Part shown: piece after piece, positions 25,969-34,046 of the stretch
Position numbering within the stretch: position 1 is the stretch's first letter
How the letters are laid out: each line of letters opens with the position of its first letter
Assembly: GCF_016937515.1 (NCBI RefSeq)
Contig: NZ_JAFHKM010000002.1
Span: forward strand, 6,071,001 to 6,135,000
DNA: 64,000 nt
From: Cohnella algarum
Lineage (GTDB): Bacteria > Bacillota > Bacilli > Paenibacillales > Paenibacillaceae
Direction: 5' to 3'
Program-made: the position numbers and the translations under genes
The notes under the pieces: model-generated
What the model was told of the DNA's origin: nothing
What the model saw: the letters and a program-made list of their open reading frames with translations, nothing else
Database searches by the model: none

Positions 25969-27402
25969 TTATCCGCGTTCTCCCGACGGAACTTCCCGGC
26001 CTTCCCCGCCGGGAACGCTCGCGGGCGCGAACAGCGTCCTGAGCTTGCCGTGAAGCTCGGGTTCGTCGATCATGCCGGACCAGTATTCCTTCAAGCCTTT
26101 CGTCAGTTGCCGCAAGTCGTCGATTCGCAGCCCGATGTCCCGGTGGTAGGCAAACGAAGGAAACATCTCGCGGAACATGGAGTAGCGGGACGGACGTTTC
26201 AAGCCTTCGCCGAGCGGCCGTTCCGCCGACTCCTTCCGCGCGGGAATGCTCACCGTCCGGTCGCGGATCAGATTTTGCGCTTCGGCCGACGTCAGAAACT
26301 CGACGAACCGCCGGGCCGCTTCCTTCGCGTTGGAATGGCGCACGAGCGACACCCCGATCGACAGCAGCAGCGTCCGCTGCGGGTCGCCCCGCCGCAGGCT
26401 CGGGAGCGGACAAATATCGTATTCCAGCGGCAGGTGGGCGAATTCGTTCAAGTTGAAGTACGTGCACAAAATCACGGAAACTTGCCCGTCGGCGAACAGC
26501 TGGACCGTTTCGTCGTTGCCGTGCGCCCAATAATTCGGAAACACGTCGCGGCTCGCGATGAGCCCGTTCAGCGTATCGAGCCCTTCGATCACTTTCGAAT
26601 CGATCGGAACCGCCCCGCCCGGGGCGTTCGTCCGGTTGCCCATGCCTTGCAGCAGAAAGACCGAATACCGGTTTTCCGACGTCGGCAAAAAGTAAATGCC
26701 GTGGCGGCCGCGGGTTTCGGCCAGCTTGGCGGCGGCGTTTTGCAAATCGTGCCACGTCCAGTAGCTGTCCGGCTCGTGCAGCCCCGCTTCGCGGAAATGG
26801 GCCTTGTTATAGCACAATACGACGGGCGAGAACGAGACCGGCTTGGCATAGGTCGCCCCCTCGAACTGAAACGCCTCCTCCGCGATCGGGTACAGCTCCC
26901 GGTCGGGCTCCAGCTCCTCGAGCAGCGGAGCAAGTCCGAGTTCGGTCCATTCCTGGAATTGCGGGCTGTTGAACGTAACGATGTCCAGCAGGCCGTTCGC
27001 GATCATTTCTTCGGCGGATTGCACGTAGCTTCCATGGTTAAGCGTAATCCGCCGGACGTGAATGCCCGGGTTTCGGCGGCTGAATTCCGAAATCAACTCG
27101 TCGATGCGAAAATCCGTCGGCAGCGAAATCGGACAGCCGAAATTGAGCGTGATCGCCTCTTTCGCCCTGGGCGTTACCATGCTGCCGACCCTGTCGATCT
27201 TGACGATCAGCTGCTCTTCGACGAGCTGGTCGAGCCCTTTCCGGATCGATTTGTTGCTCAAGTTGAACTGCTTGGCCAGCGCGCTCTCCGAAGGCAGGTA
27301 GGTTCCCTCCTGGCGGATGCCGTTCAAAATTTCCATCCGGAGCACGCTGACGAAATGGTCCAGCCGTTCCTGGAAGGACGGGCGGTCTGATTTATAACTC
27401 AT
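25969..27402 (-). CDS. GntR winged-helix regulator fused to a solute-binding-protein domain
   Basis: A 477-residue protein with two parts. Residues about 10-78 are a GntR-type winged helix (LRMEILNGIRQEGTYLPSES, ALAKQFNLSNKSIRKGLDQL). Residues about 84-460 resemble a family 1 extracellular sugar-binding protein (ELISEFSRRNPGIHVRRI, YAKPVSFSPVVLCYNKAHF, AARRFVEFLTSAEAQNLI). There is no signal peptide, so the binding domain should work in the cytoplasm as an effector sensor. The ATG at 27400-27402 has AGGTGA seven bases upstream. It lies between the dehydrogenase operon and the divergent Rieske gene and is the likely regulator of both. Confidence 0.9.
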   Translation of the reverse strand: MSYKSDRPSFQERLDHFVSVLRMEILNGIRQEGTYLPSESALAKQFNLSNKSIRKGLDQLVEEQLIVKIDRVGSMVTPRAKEAITLNFGCPISLPTDFRIDELISEFSRRNPGIHVRRITLNHGSYVQSAEEMIANGLLDIVTFNSPQFQEWTELGLAPLLEELEPDRELYPIAEEAFQFEGATYAKPVSFSPVVLCYNKAHFREAGLHEPDSYWTWHDLQNAAAKLAETRGRHGIYFLPTSENRYSVFLLQGMGNRTNAPGGAVPIDSKVIEGLDTLNGLIASRDVFPNYWAHGNDETVQLFADGQVSVILCTYFNLNEFAHLPLEYDICPLPSLRRGDPQRTLLLSIGVSLVRHSNAKEAARRFVEFLTSAEAQNLIRDRTVSIPARKESAERPLGEGLKRPSRYSMFREMFPSFAYHRDIGLRIDDLRQLTKGLKEYWSGMIDEPELHGKLRTLFAPASVPGGEGREVPSGERG

Positions 27403-27444
27403 GTATACTTCACCTATTTCTCGCATCATAAACATCAGAATTTA

Positions 27445-27472
27445 TTTTTAAGCATTTCCTATCAAATGTCAA
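27445..27472 (-). promoter_or_regulatory. Probable promoter of the GntR-SBP gene
   Basis: Read on the minus strand, TTGACA (27467-27472) and TAAAAA (27445-27450) are 16 bases apart, about 45 bases ahead of the chosen start codon. The -35 is perfect, the -10 weak. Confidence 0.5.
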
Positions 27473-27528
27473 CTCCTCGACCGCGTTCGGAAGAAGCCCC
27501 TTGACGCAGGCCTCTTATGTGATTTAAA

Positions 27529-27557
27529 TTGACACAAACCGAACCTGTTTTTATATC
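27529..27557 (+). promoter_or_regulatory. Probable promoter of the Rieske oxygenase gene
   Basis: TTGACA (27529-27534) and TATATC (27552-27557) are 17 bases apart and 24 bases ahead of the ATG. GTGATTTA just upstream (around 27520) resembles the CTGATTTA units before the dehydrogenase operon, hinting at a shared regulator. Confidence 0.6.
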
Positions 27558-27580
27558 GCTCGAATGAAGGAAGTGGTCGC

Positions 27581-28558
27581 ATGCTTAAAGAAAAAAACGC
27601 TCTGTCGAACGACTGGCATCCGGTCATCATGTCGGCCGATCTGGCGGAACGCCCCGTGTCCGCCGTCGTCTTCGGCGAGAAAATCGTCGTGTTCCGGACG
27701 AGCGGCGGGGTTCATGCCTTCAAGGATTTATGCATCCATCGCGGCGTCCCGCTGTCGCTGGGCAAGGTGGAAAACGACGAACTCGTCTGCCCTTACCACG
27801 GCTGGCGGTACGACGGCTGCGGAGCCTGCGTGCGCATTCCGGCGCTGCCGCCGGAGCAAAAAATTCCCGCCAAGGCGAAAGCGATCGCCTATTCGTGCGT
27901 CGAATCCCGGGGCATCGTCTGGGTATGCCTCGGAACGCCAAGCGGCGCCCATCCGCTGGTCGGCACGGAGCCGGAGCCCGGCTTCAAGGATTTGCCGATC
28001 GGCCCTTACGACCTTCAAGCGGCCGCGCCCCGTTCGGTGGAAAATTTTCTCGACGTTTCCCATTTGATGTTCGTTCACGAAGGCCTGCTCGGCGACAGCC
28101 AATTTCCCGAGATCAACGATTACCATGTGCATGAAATCGACGGCGTTCTCCGCTCGGACGAAATCGTCGTCTACCAGCCCGATCCCGACGGGCGCGGCAA
28201 GGGCGTAAACAGCATTTACGTTTACGAGGTGTTCGGGCCGTTCTGCGTCGCGTTTACGAAACGCAGCGACGACTCGGACGAAGTCATGCGGCTGTACATG
28301 ATCGTCCTGCCGGAAAGCGAGAAGAGCAGCCGGGCGTTCATGCTCCAGCAGCGGAATTACTCGTTCGACGTGGACGACGAGGTGTTCATCCGCTTTCAGG
28401 ACACGCTGCTCGAGCAGGACCGGGTCATGCTGGAGAACCAGAAGCCGGAGCTGCTTCCGCTGGATTTGCAAGCCGAGCTGCACCTGAAATCCGACCGAAT
28501 GAGCATCGCCTACCGGAAGAAACTCAAGGATTGGGGCGTCACGTTCGGAACCGAATGA
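27581..28558 (+). CDS. Rieske non-heme iron oxygenase, catalytic subunit
   Basis: A 325-residue oxygenase. The N-terminal Rieske domain binds a 2Fe-2S cluster through C51-x-H53 (LCIHRG) and C70-x2-H73 (CPYHGW). The catalytic domain has the mononuclear-iron motif N155, D158, H161, H166 (VENFLDVSHLMFVHEG), with a further Asp likely near residue 290 (LLEQDRVMLE). Its length fits the VanA/chlorophyllide-oxygenase-like group that demethylates or hydroxylates small substrates. No reductase or ferredoxin gene is in the window, so electrons must come from elsewhere. It is divergent from the GntR-SBP gene and probably opens or finishes the same catabolic route. Confidence 0.92.
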   Translation: MLKEKNALSNDWHPVIMSADLAERPVSAVVFGEKIVVFRTSGGVHAFKDLCIHRGVPLSLGKVENDELVCPYHGWRYDGCGACVRIPALPPEQKIPAKAKAIAYSCVESRGIVWVCLGTPSGAHPLVGTEPEPGFKDLPIGPYDLQAAAPRSVENFLDVSHLMFVHEGLLGDSQFPEINDYHVHEIDGVLRSDEIVVYQPDPDGRGKGVNSIYVYEVFGPFCVAFTKRSDDSDEVMRLYMIVLPESEKSSRAFMLQQRNYSFDVDDEVFIRFQDTLLEQDRVMLENQKPELLPLDLQAELHLKSDRMSIAYRKKLKDWGVTFGTE

Positions 28559-28607
28559 ATGCGGCCTCGATTGTTACGGCCGATCTCGCCCCCCGGACCG
28601 ATCCCGG

Positions 28608-28781
28608 GAAAATCTTTACCGTTTTTATGTCTTCGCGGGAATCGGAATCAGCTTTGGCTTCATTTATTACGTGGCCAAAGGCATTCATTTCTCATCCGGC
28701 TCCAGAGGCAAAAAAACGCAAAAAGAAGCCTCCGGCCAAAAGGCGGCCGAAGGCGAGGTCGCGACCGAACGCGGCGAGTAA
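28608..28781 (+). pseudogene. Small membrane-peptide frame without a usable start codon
   Basis: An open frame of 57 codons reads ENLYRFYVFAGIGISFGF and continues IYYVAKGIHFSSGSRGKK, then a charged tail ending TERGE and TAA. It looks like a genuine one-helix membrane protein. No ATG, GTG or TTG lies in this frame before the helix. An ATG at 28555 overlapping the Rieske stop is in another frame, so a one- or two-base shift would restore a protein. It may be a decayed gene or a sequencing slip. The rest of 28559-28886 shows nothing else. Confidence 0.4.
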
Positions 28782-28886
28782 CGGGTACTTCCATTGCGAG
28801 CAGCCGGGGCCTCTCGCGCTCCCGGCTTTTCTCGCAAGGCGTCAAGCTCCGCGGCCGCAAAAGCCGGGCGATCGTCCCCGCTACGC

Positions 28887-30470
28887 TCACCACCCGATCG
28901 CCGCGCCGTCGCACCGGGGATCCGTGCCTCCGACCCGGAAGCCGTTGTCGTCGATTTGAATCGCATGGGCGTGGCCGACGACGCCGTCGTACGCTTCCAC
29001 GGTCCGGACGAGATGGCCCGCCTCCGCGAGCGCCTGCCGAACCGGTTCGGATATCCGGCTTTCCAGCCGCAGCTCCCGAGTCGGTTCCCCCCACGAACGT
29101 CCCCATAACCATCGCGGCTCCGATACGGCCTGCTGCGGGTTCATTCCGTAGTCGATCATCCGGGTGAGCAGCGCCGTCTGCGTTTGCGGCTGACCCTCCC
29201 CGCCCTGCGTCCCGTACAGAATATAGGGCTTGCCGTCCCGGCACGCCATCGCCGGCATAAGCGTATGGAACGTCCGCTTGTTCGGCTCGAGCCGGTTGAC
29301 GTGATTCGGATCGAGAGAGAAGAAGGAGCCCCGGTTTTGCAGCAAAATGCCCGTATCGCCGGCCGTAACCGCAGAGCCGAATTCGAAATACAGACTTTGG
29401 ATAAAAGACACCGCATTCCCTTCTCCGTCGACGACCGCCGCGTAGGCCGTGTCGCTCCCGATCGGATTGGCGGCGTATTCGAGCGCTCGCGCCCGGTCGA
29501 TTTGCCGGGCCAGTTCCTCGGCGTACGTTTTCGAGAGCAGCCGCTCGAGCGGAACTTCGGCGAATTCCGGATCGCTCAAATACCGGTCGCGATCCTTGAA
29601 CGACAATTTCAGCGCCTCGATAAGAAGATGATAATAATCGTAGGAGCCGTGTTCGATGGACGGCAAATCGAAACGCTCCAGCATGTGCAGCGTCATAATG
29701 CCGGTAAAGCCCTGCGAATTGGGCGGCAGCTGGTACAGCTCGTGCCCGCGGTACGAGCCCTTCGCCGGCGCGACCCAGTTGCCGGCATGCCGCTCGAAAT
29801 CCTCGAGCGTCAGCAGTCCGCCCCGATCCTTAAGCGAACCTGCGATGCGCTTCGCCAGATCGCCTTTGTAGAAAGCGTCGCGGCCTTTCGTCGCGAGCTC
29901 TTTGAGGCTCTTCGCCAGCTGCGGCTGCTTCCACTTCGCGCCGGCTGCCGGCACGCTCCCGCCCGGCAGGAAAATATCCGCCGTGAACGGCTCGGCGGCC
30001 AAAACGGCGAACCGGCTCACCGTATTTTCGTGCTGGTCCGGCGAAACCGGAAAGCCTTCCGCCGCATACTCGACGGCCGGCTCCAGCACCTCGCTCCAGG
30101 GCAATCTGCCGTATTCGCGGTGAACCGCATCCCAGCCGTCGACCATGCCGGGCACGGTGACGACGCTGCGGACGCCTCGCTGCGGAATGGCGTCTTCGCC
30201 GGCAAACGTATCCCGCGTGACGAGCCGCCCGGACCGTCCGCTTCCGTTGTACGCCCTGACGCCGCCTTCCCCGCTATCGTGCAACAGCCAAAAGGAGTCT
30301 CCGCCTAGCCCGGTCATATGCGGGTAAACGACGGCGAGACAGGCGCTGACCGCCACCGCCGCATCGAAGGCGTTGCCTCCTTTTTGCAGGATGCGCGCTC
30401 CGGCCGCGGAGGCCAGATGATGGGGGCTGACGACCATCGTTTTCGTTCCGGTTATCGGTTTAGGGATCAA
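28887..30470 (-). CDS. Gamma-glutamyltransferase family protein (YwrD-like)
   Basis: A protein of about 527 residues of the N-terminal-nucleophile gamma-glutamyltransferase family, which matures by cutting itself before the catalytic Thr. That residue is probably Thr341 (IGSDTAYAAVVDGEGNAVS). Other family texts are TGTKTMVVSPHHLAS, GGNAFDAAVA and TGLGGDSFWLL. The TTG at 30468-30470 (LIPKPITGTK) is chosen because GGAG lies upstream and the length fits YwrD. A GTG at 30569 would add 33 poorly conserved residues. No signal peptide is seen, so it should be cytoplasmic. The substrate may be glutathione-like or another gamma-glutamyl amide. Confidence 0.85.
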   Translation of the reverse strand: MIPKPITGTKTMVVSPHHLASAAGARILQKGGNAFDAAVAVSACLAVVYPHMTGLGGDSFWLLHDSGEGGVRAYNGSGRSGRLVTRDTFAGEDAIPQRGVRSVVTVPGMVDGWDAVHREYGRLPWSEVLEPAVEYAAEGFPVSPDQHENTVSRFAVLAAEPFTADIFLPGGSVPAAGAKWKQPQLAKSLKELATKGRDAFYKGDLAKRIAGSLKDRGGLLTLEDFERHAGNWVAPAKGSYRGHELYQLPPNSQGFTGIMTLHMLERFDLPSIEHGSYDYYHLLIEALKLSFKDRDRYLSDPEFAEVPLERLLSKTYAEELARQIDRARALEYAANPIGSDTAYAAVVDGEGNAVSFIQSLYFEFGSAVTAGDTGILLQNRGSFFSLDPNHVNRLEPNKRTFHTLMPAMACRDGKPYILYGTQGGEGQPQTQTALLTRMIDYGMNPQQAVSEPRWLWGRSWGEPTRELRLESRISEPVRQALAEAGHLVRTVEAYDGVVGHAHAIQIDDNGFRVGGTDPRCDGAAIGW

Positions 30471-30720
30471 GTTCGTTCGCTCCGTTCGTCGGTTAATAAA
30501 AATAACGGTCTTCCGAACCGTTTCGGTTGTCCCATGATGCTTGCTGAAACGATCATTGGGGCCTGACACTTGCTTTTCATCTTACCTTCTTTTTTTCGCA
30601 AAGTCATGACCCCCGAAACGTCCTTGTACAGGTTCCTAAAAAACGGGAACCCGTTTGTGGCGCATGCATAAAGGACGTACTCCGTTCGCATGACCCGGTG
30701 TGGGATTCCGTAAGATTGTG

Positions 30721-30803
30721 CGGGGGTGTGCGGGGGGTGCGGGGGTGCGGGGGGTGCGGGGGGTGCGGGGGGTGCGGGGGTGCGGGGGGTGCGGGGGGTG
30801 CGG
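30721..30803. repeat. G-rich tandem repeat (GGTGCGGGG-like units)
   Basis: About nine units of 9-10 bases built on GGTGCGGGG/GGTGCGGGGG run without interruption. Runs of four to six G on the plus strand make G-quadruplex formation likely. Short Gly/Val/Arg repeat frames through it are artefacts of composition. It lies within the 800-base gap 30471-31282, which has no credible gene but also holds the two inverted-repeat features listed next. Confidence 0.85.
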
Positions 30804-30827
30804 AACGACGCTGATTCGACGATGCTT

Positions 30828-31008
30828 GGTTGGAATTTATCCAACCCAAATCGGCTTTTTCGCAAACCTTTTTGGCTTGATTGGATTTTGTCCAATCTGG
30901 CGAGACCTTTACCGCGTTTTCGCCCCAATTTCAGGCTCCTCGTTGGATAAAATCCACTCTAGATCACGATTTCCCCGTTTTCCGCTCCCTTGATTGGACA
31001 AAATCCAA
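30828..31008. repeat. Four small palindromes of one family, two in each orientation
   Basis: Palindromic units built on TTGGA...TCCAA occur at 30828-30846 (GGTTGGAATTTATCCAACC), 30879-30897 (GATTGGATTTTGTCCAATC), 30943-30956 (TTGGATAAAATCCA) and 30994-31008 (TTGGACAAAATCCAA). The fourth is the exact reverse complement of the core of the second. The spacing is about 50-65 bases. They could form single hairpins or one larger cruciform. Function is unknown. Confidence 0.75.
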
Positions 31009-31091
31009 CATAGGCCTCTATCCGCTTGAGCGATCCCACTCCGCCTCCCCTTATTTTTCATAAAACTCTTTGGCAAGGCGAAGAACTTGAA

Positions 31092-31132
31092 CGTTCCAAT
31101 ATGCCAAGCAAAACGCTTGGCATATTGGAACG
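31092..31132. repeat. Perfect 18-bp inverted repeat with a five-base loop
   Basis: The arms at 31092-31109 and 31115-31132 are exact reverse complements (CGTTCCAATATGCCAAGC against GCTTGGCATATTGGAACG) with loop AAAAC. No T run follows on either strand, so it is not a standard terminator. It lies about 150 bases after the stop codon of the GH105 gene, where it could stabilise the 3' end of that message. Confidence 0.85.
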
Positions 31133-31282
31133 GCAGCGCCTTCGTAGCGGGACGAAGCGCTAGAGGGGGAGACCGGATGAGCAAGTTGCGCGGCGAACGA
31201 GCCGATGAAGGCGAAATTTTCGGGTACATTCGAGGGTTGCGCGGATTCAAAACCGGACATGCGCCCGGCATCGCGAACCGAT

Positions 31283-32404
31283 TCAAAAAGCAAGCTCCAT
31301 CGCGGCAAGCAGGAAAGGCGCGACCCCTTTCGGATCGTCGCAGACGACGGGCTCCCCGACGTAGTAGGCGAAGGAGCCGTCCCGATACGGATGGCCGCCC
31401 AGCCCGGCGACCCGGTTGATGCGGCAGAGGCGGAACGTTCCGTCCGCATCGGCGCGCGCCGCATGCCGGAGCAAGCCCGCGAAGCCCCGCTCGGCCGTCC
31501 CTTCGAAGACGGAAGGAACGACGCCAAGCCGGATTCCTTTCAAAATGGCGTAGACGAACATGGCGGTCCCGGAAGCTTCGGCGTAATTGCCTTCGCGGCC
31601 GCCCGCGTCCGTAATTTGATGCCACATGCCGGTTTCGGCATCCTGGTAAACCGTTACCGCCGACACGAGCCGCTCCAACATCGCGGCAAGCCGGCTCTTC
31701 CCGACGTGCCCGGCCGGAAACCGCTCGAGCGAATCCGCGAGCGCCATCATGTACCAGCCGATCGAGCGGCTCCAGAAATGCGGCGAGCAGCCGGTGATGC
31801 GGTCGGCCCACGCCTGCTCCCTCGATTCGTCCCAGCCGTGGTAAAGCAGGCCCGTCTTCGGGTCGCGCGCATGACGCTCCATCAGCTCGAACTGGATCGC
31901 GATATCGTCGAACTCCTCCGGCCGGCCCGATCCGAACGCGGCCGCGAGCATGCAGCGGAACGGACCTGCCATGTACAGCCCGTCCAGCCACATTTGCCGC
32001 GGATAAATCCGCTTGTGCCAGTACCCGCCCTCCGTCGTCCGGGGCTGCTTCTCAAGCTGAAGCGAAAGCAGCCGAATCGCCTTCGCGTACTTCTCCCGGC
32101 CGGTCCGCTCGTACAGCGGAAACAGCAGCCGGCCCATGTTGATCTGATCCAGATTGTAATCGGTCCGTTCGTACGTGCGGATCGCGCCGTCTTCCGTCAC
32201 GTAACGGTCGACCTGCTCCCGGACCAGCCCGAAATGCCGTTCGTCTCCCGTTAGCTGGTATAGCCGGTAGATCGCATGCAGCATCGTGCCGTTCTCGTAA
32301 TTCCAGGTGTCGGCGTACGGCGGCTTCCGGCCGGCACGATAGATTCGCCCGGCATAGGCATCCGTCCACTCCGCAACCTTCTCGCGCAATTCGGCCCGGT
32401 TCAC
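31283..32404 (-). CDS. Unsaturated rhamnogalacturonyl hydrolase, GH105 (YteR/YesR-like)
   Basis: A 373-residue (alpha/alpha)6-barrel enzyme, the same length as B. subtilis YteR. It removes the unsaturated galacturonyl residue that pectate/rhamnogalacturonan lyases leave on oligosaccharides. The general acid/base is probably Asp141 (RQMWLDGLYMAGPF). Other family texts are TWNYENGTMLHAIYRLY, RSIGWYMMALADSLE and EASGTAMFVYAI. The start is GTG (32402-32404), seven bases after GGGAGGG. No signal peptide is present, so it acts on imported sugars. It is the last gene of the importer operon, which points to pectin side-chain oligosaccharides as the substrate. Confidence 0.93.
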   Translation of the reverse strand: MNRAELREKVAEWTDAYAGRIYRAGRKPPYADTWNYENGTMLHAIYRLYQLTGDERHFGLVREQVDRYVTEDGAIRTYERTDYNLDQINMGRLLFPLYERTGREKYAKAIRLLSLQLEKQPRTTEGGYWHKRIYPRQMWLDGLYMAGPFRCMLAAAFGSGRPEEFDDIAIQFELMERHARDPKTGLLYHGWDESREQAWADRITGCSPHFWSRSIGWYMMALADSLERFPAGHVGKSRLAAMLERLVSAVTVYQDAETGMWHQITDAGGREGNYAEASGTAMFVYAILKGIRLGVVPSVFEGTAERGFAGLLRHAARADADGTFRLCRINRVAGLGGHPYRDGSFAYYVGEPVVCDDPKGVAPFLLAAMELAF

Positions 32405-32511
32405 ATCGCTTCCCTCCCGTCCGCAGCTTTCCGCCGCGCGTCTTCCGCGAACGCGTGCCGGTGCGGCGCCGGGCGTCTTTTCCCGGCGCCGGTCGGCTCG
32501 CCCGCTCTCCG

Positions 32512-34014
32512 TCACTTATGGATGCTGTCGTAGGATTCCTGGAACTCCCGGATGACCTCGTCGCCGCCCGCTTTGCGCCAGTTCTCGATTTCCTTCTGCC
32601 AGCCGGCTTCGTCGATCTCGCCCATGATGTACTTGGTCATGGCGTCGCCGATCATCGTCTCCAGCTCGTTGCCCCGCTCCGAGTACATCGCCGACGTCAG
32701 CGTCAGCGCCTCGTTCGGCACCGCGTACTGCAGGTTCTCTTTGGCCATTCTCGTCCCTTTTTCGCCCTGCGGCGTATCTTTGAGCGGCTTCGTGTTATAC
32801 CCTTCCACGTACAGCAGGTTGTCGCGGTACGGCTTGACCTCCAGCTGGAACGCGTCGAAATCGGTTATTTCCGTCTTTCCGTCGTCCGTGTCGGCGTAGT
32901 GCACGTCCTTGATTCCGCGGACGAGCAAATTCGCCGCGTCCTCGTTCATCATATCGTCAAGGAAGGCCAAAATCCGTTTCAGCTCGTCTTCCGTCTTGAC
33001 CGACGACTTCGGTATCGCCAGGAAGCCGTTATGCCCCGGCTCGCCCGCCAGGCGAATGCCGTCCGGGCCGATAAAGCCCGAGTTGTCGACGACGGCGTCC
33101 GGATCCGCTTTCGTCAGCCGCTCATGCTGGCTTTTCAAAGCTCCGGCGACGGAATTGCCGAAGCCTGCCGTTCCCGCATCGAACTTCAGGCCGACCTCGG
33201 ACCCGTCCAGAACGGCGAAATCCTGATTGATCAGCTTCTCCTCGTACATGCGGCGGAACATGCTCAGCACCTCGAAAAACTCCGGCTGCGTAAAATCCGG
33301 CGTCATCTTGCCGTCGACGATCCCCCACTTGTTGACGCTGCCGTTCGCGACCGCAAGCCTTGTGAGCAGCGCGGAAATGCCCGTGTTGTACTGTTTGTCT
33401 AGCATCCAACCGTACGTGTCGTCCTTGCCGTTGCCGTCCGGATCGCCGGTGACGAACGCCTTCTGCGCCTCGTACCACTCGTCCGGATTGGTCGGAATGT
33501 CGAGCCCGAGCTTGTCCAGCCAATCCTTCCGGTAGTTGAAGGTAGCCCTGCCCATGTCGCGAAACAGCGGCACGCCGTAAATTTTTCCTTCTACCGAGAT
33601 GTTTTTGTAATGCTGCTCGTCCTGCGCGGACAAATTCGGATACTCCGGCAAGTACGGGCCGATCTCCCAAAAATCCCCCGACCGGATCGCGTTGATGACG
33701 AGCGGCACGTAGTTCAGCTTGATGATTTTCGGCATTTCCTTGGACGCCATCATGACGCTGACTTTCTCGTCGTAGGCGGACTGCGGGATCCACTGGATGT
33801 CGAGCTCCGTTTCGGTATACTCCTCGAGCAGCTTTTCGACGGCGTTGTCCTTGGCCGGAATTTCCCCGACCTGCGTAAGCGCCATGCTGACCGCCAGCGG
33901 GCCGCCGTCTTCCGCCTCTCCGGCCCCCCCGGTTTCGCTTCGGGCGCAGCCCGCGAGCACTCCCGCGGCGAGCACGGCCGCGCTCACGCCCATCCACCAA
34001 CGTTTTGCTGTCAT
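32512..34014 (-). CDS. Oligosaccharide-binding lipoprotein (YtcQ-like)
   Basis: A 500-residue binding protein anchored by a lipoprotein signal with lipobox LAGC and Cys23. The mature protein shows family 1 features (VGEIPAKDNAVEKLLEEYTE, GKIYGVPLFRDMGRATFNYR, TGDPDGNGKDDTYGWMLD). It follows the two permease genes and precedes GH105. It is the sugar-capturing part of the rhamnogalacturonan-type importer. Confidence 0.9.
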   Translation of the reverse strand: MTAKRWWMGVSAAVLAAGVLAGCARSETGGAGEAEDGGPLAVSMALTQVGEIPAKDNAVEKLLEEYTETELDIQWIPQSAYDEKVSVMMASKEMPKIIKLNYVPLVINAIRSGDFWEIGPYLPEYPNLSAQDEQHYKNISVEGKIYGVPLFRDMGRATFNYRKDWLDKLGLDIPTNPDEWYEAQKAFVTGDPDGNGKDDTYGWMLDKQYNTGISALLTRLAVANGSVNKWGIVDGKMTPDFTQPEFFEVLSMFRRMYEEKLINQDFAVLDGSEVGLKFDAGTAGFGNSVAGALKSQHERLTKADPDAVVDNSGFIGPDGIRLAGEPGHNGFLAIPKSSVKTEDELKRILAFLDDMMNEDAANLLVRGIKDVHYADTDDGKTEITDFDAFQLEVKPYRDNLLYVEGYNTKPLKDTPQGEKGTRMAKENLQYAVPNEALTLTSAMYSERGNELETMIGDAMTKYIMGEIDEAGWQKEIENWRKAGGDEVIREFQESYDSIHK

Positions 34015-34046
34015 TTCGCAATCCCCCTATTCGAATTGTAGGCCGG

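Noticed and set aside
30700..30993. Collagen-like Gly-Val-Arg repeat protein
   Set aside because: It is only a translation of the G-rich tandem repeat and has no ribosome site or credible flanks.
31092..31132. Rho-independent terminator
   Set aside because: The stem is perfect, but no T run follows on either strand.
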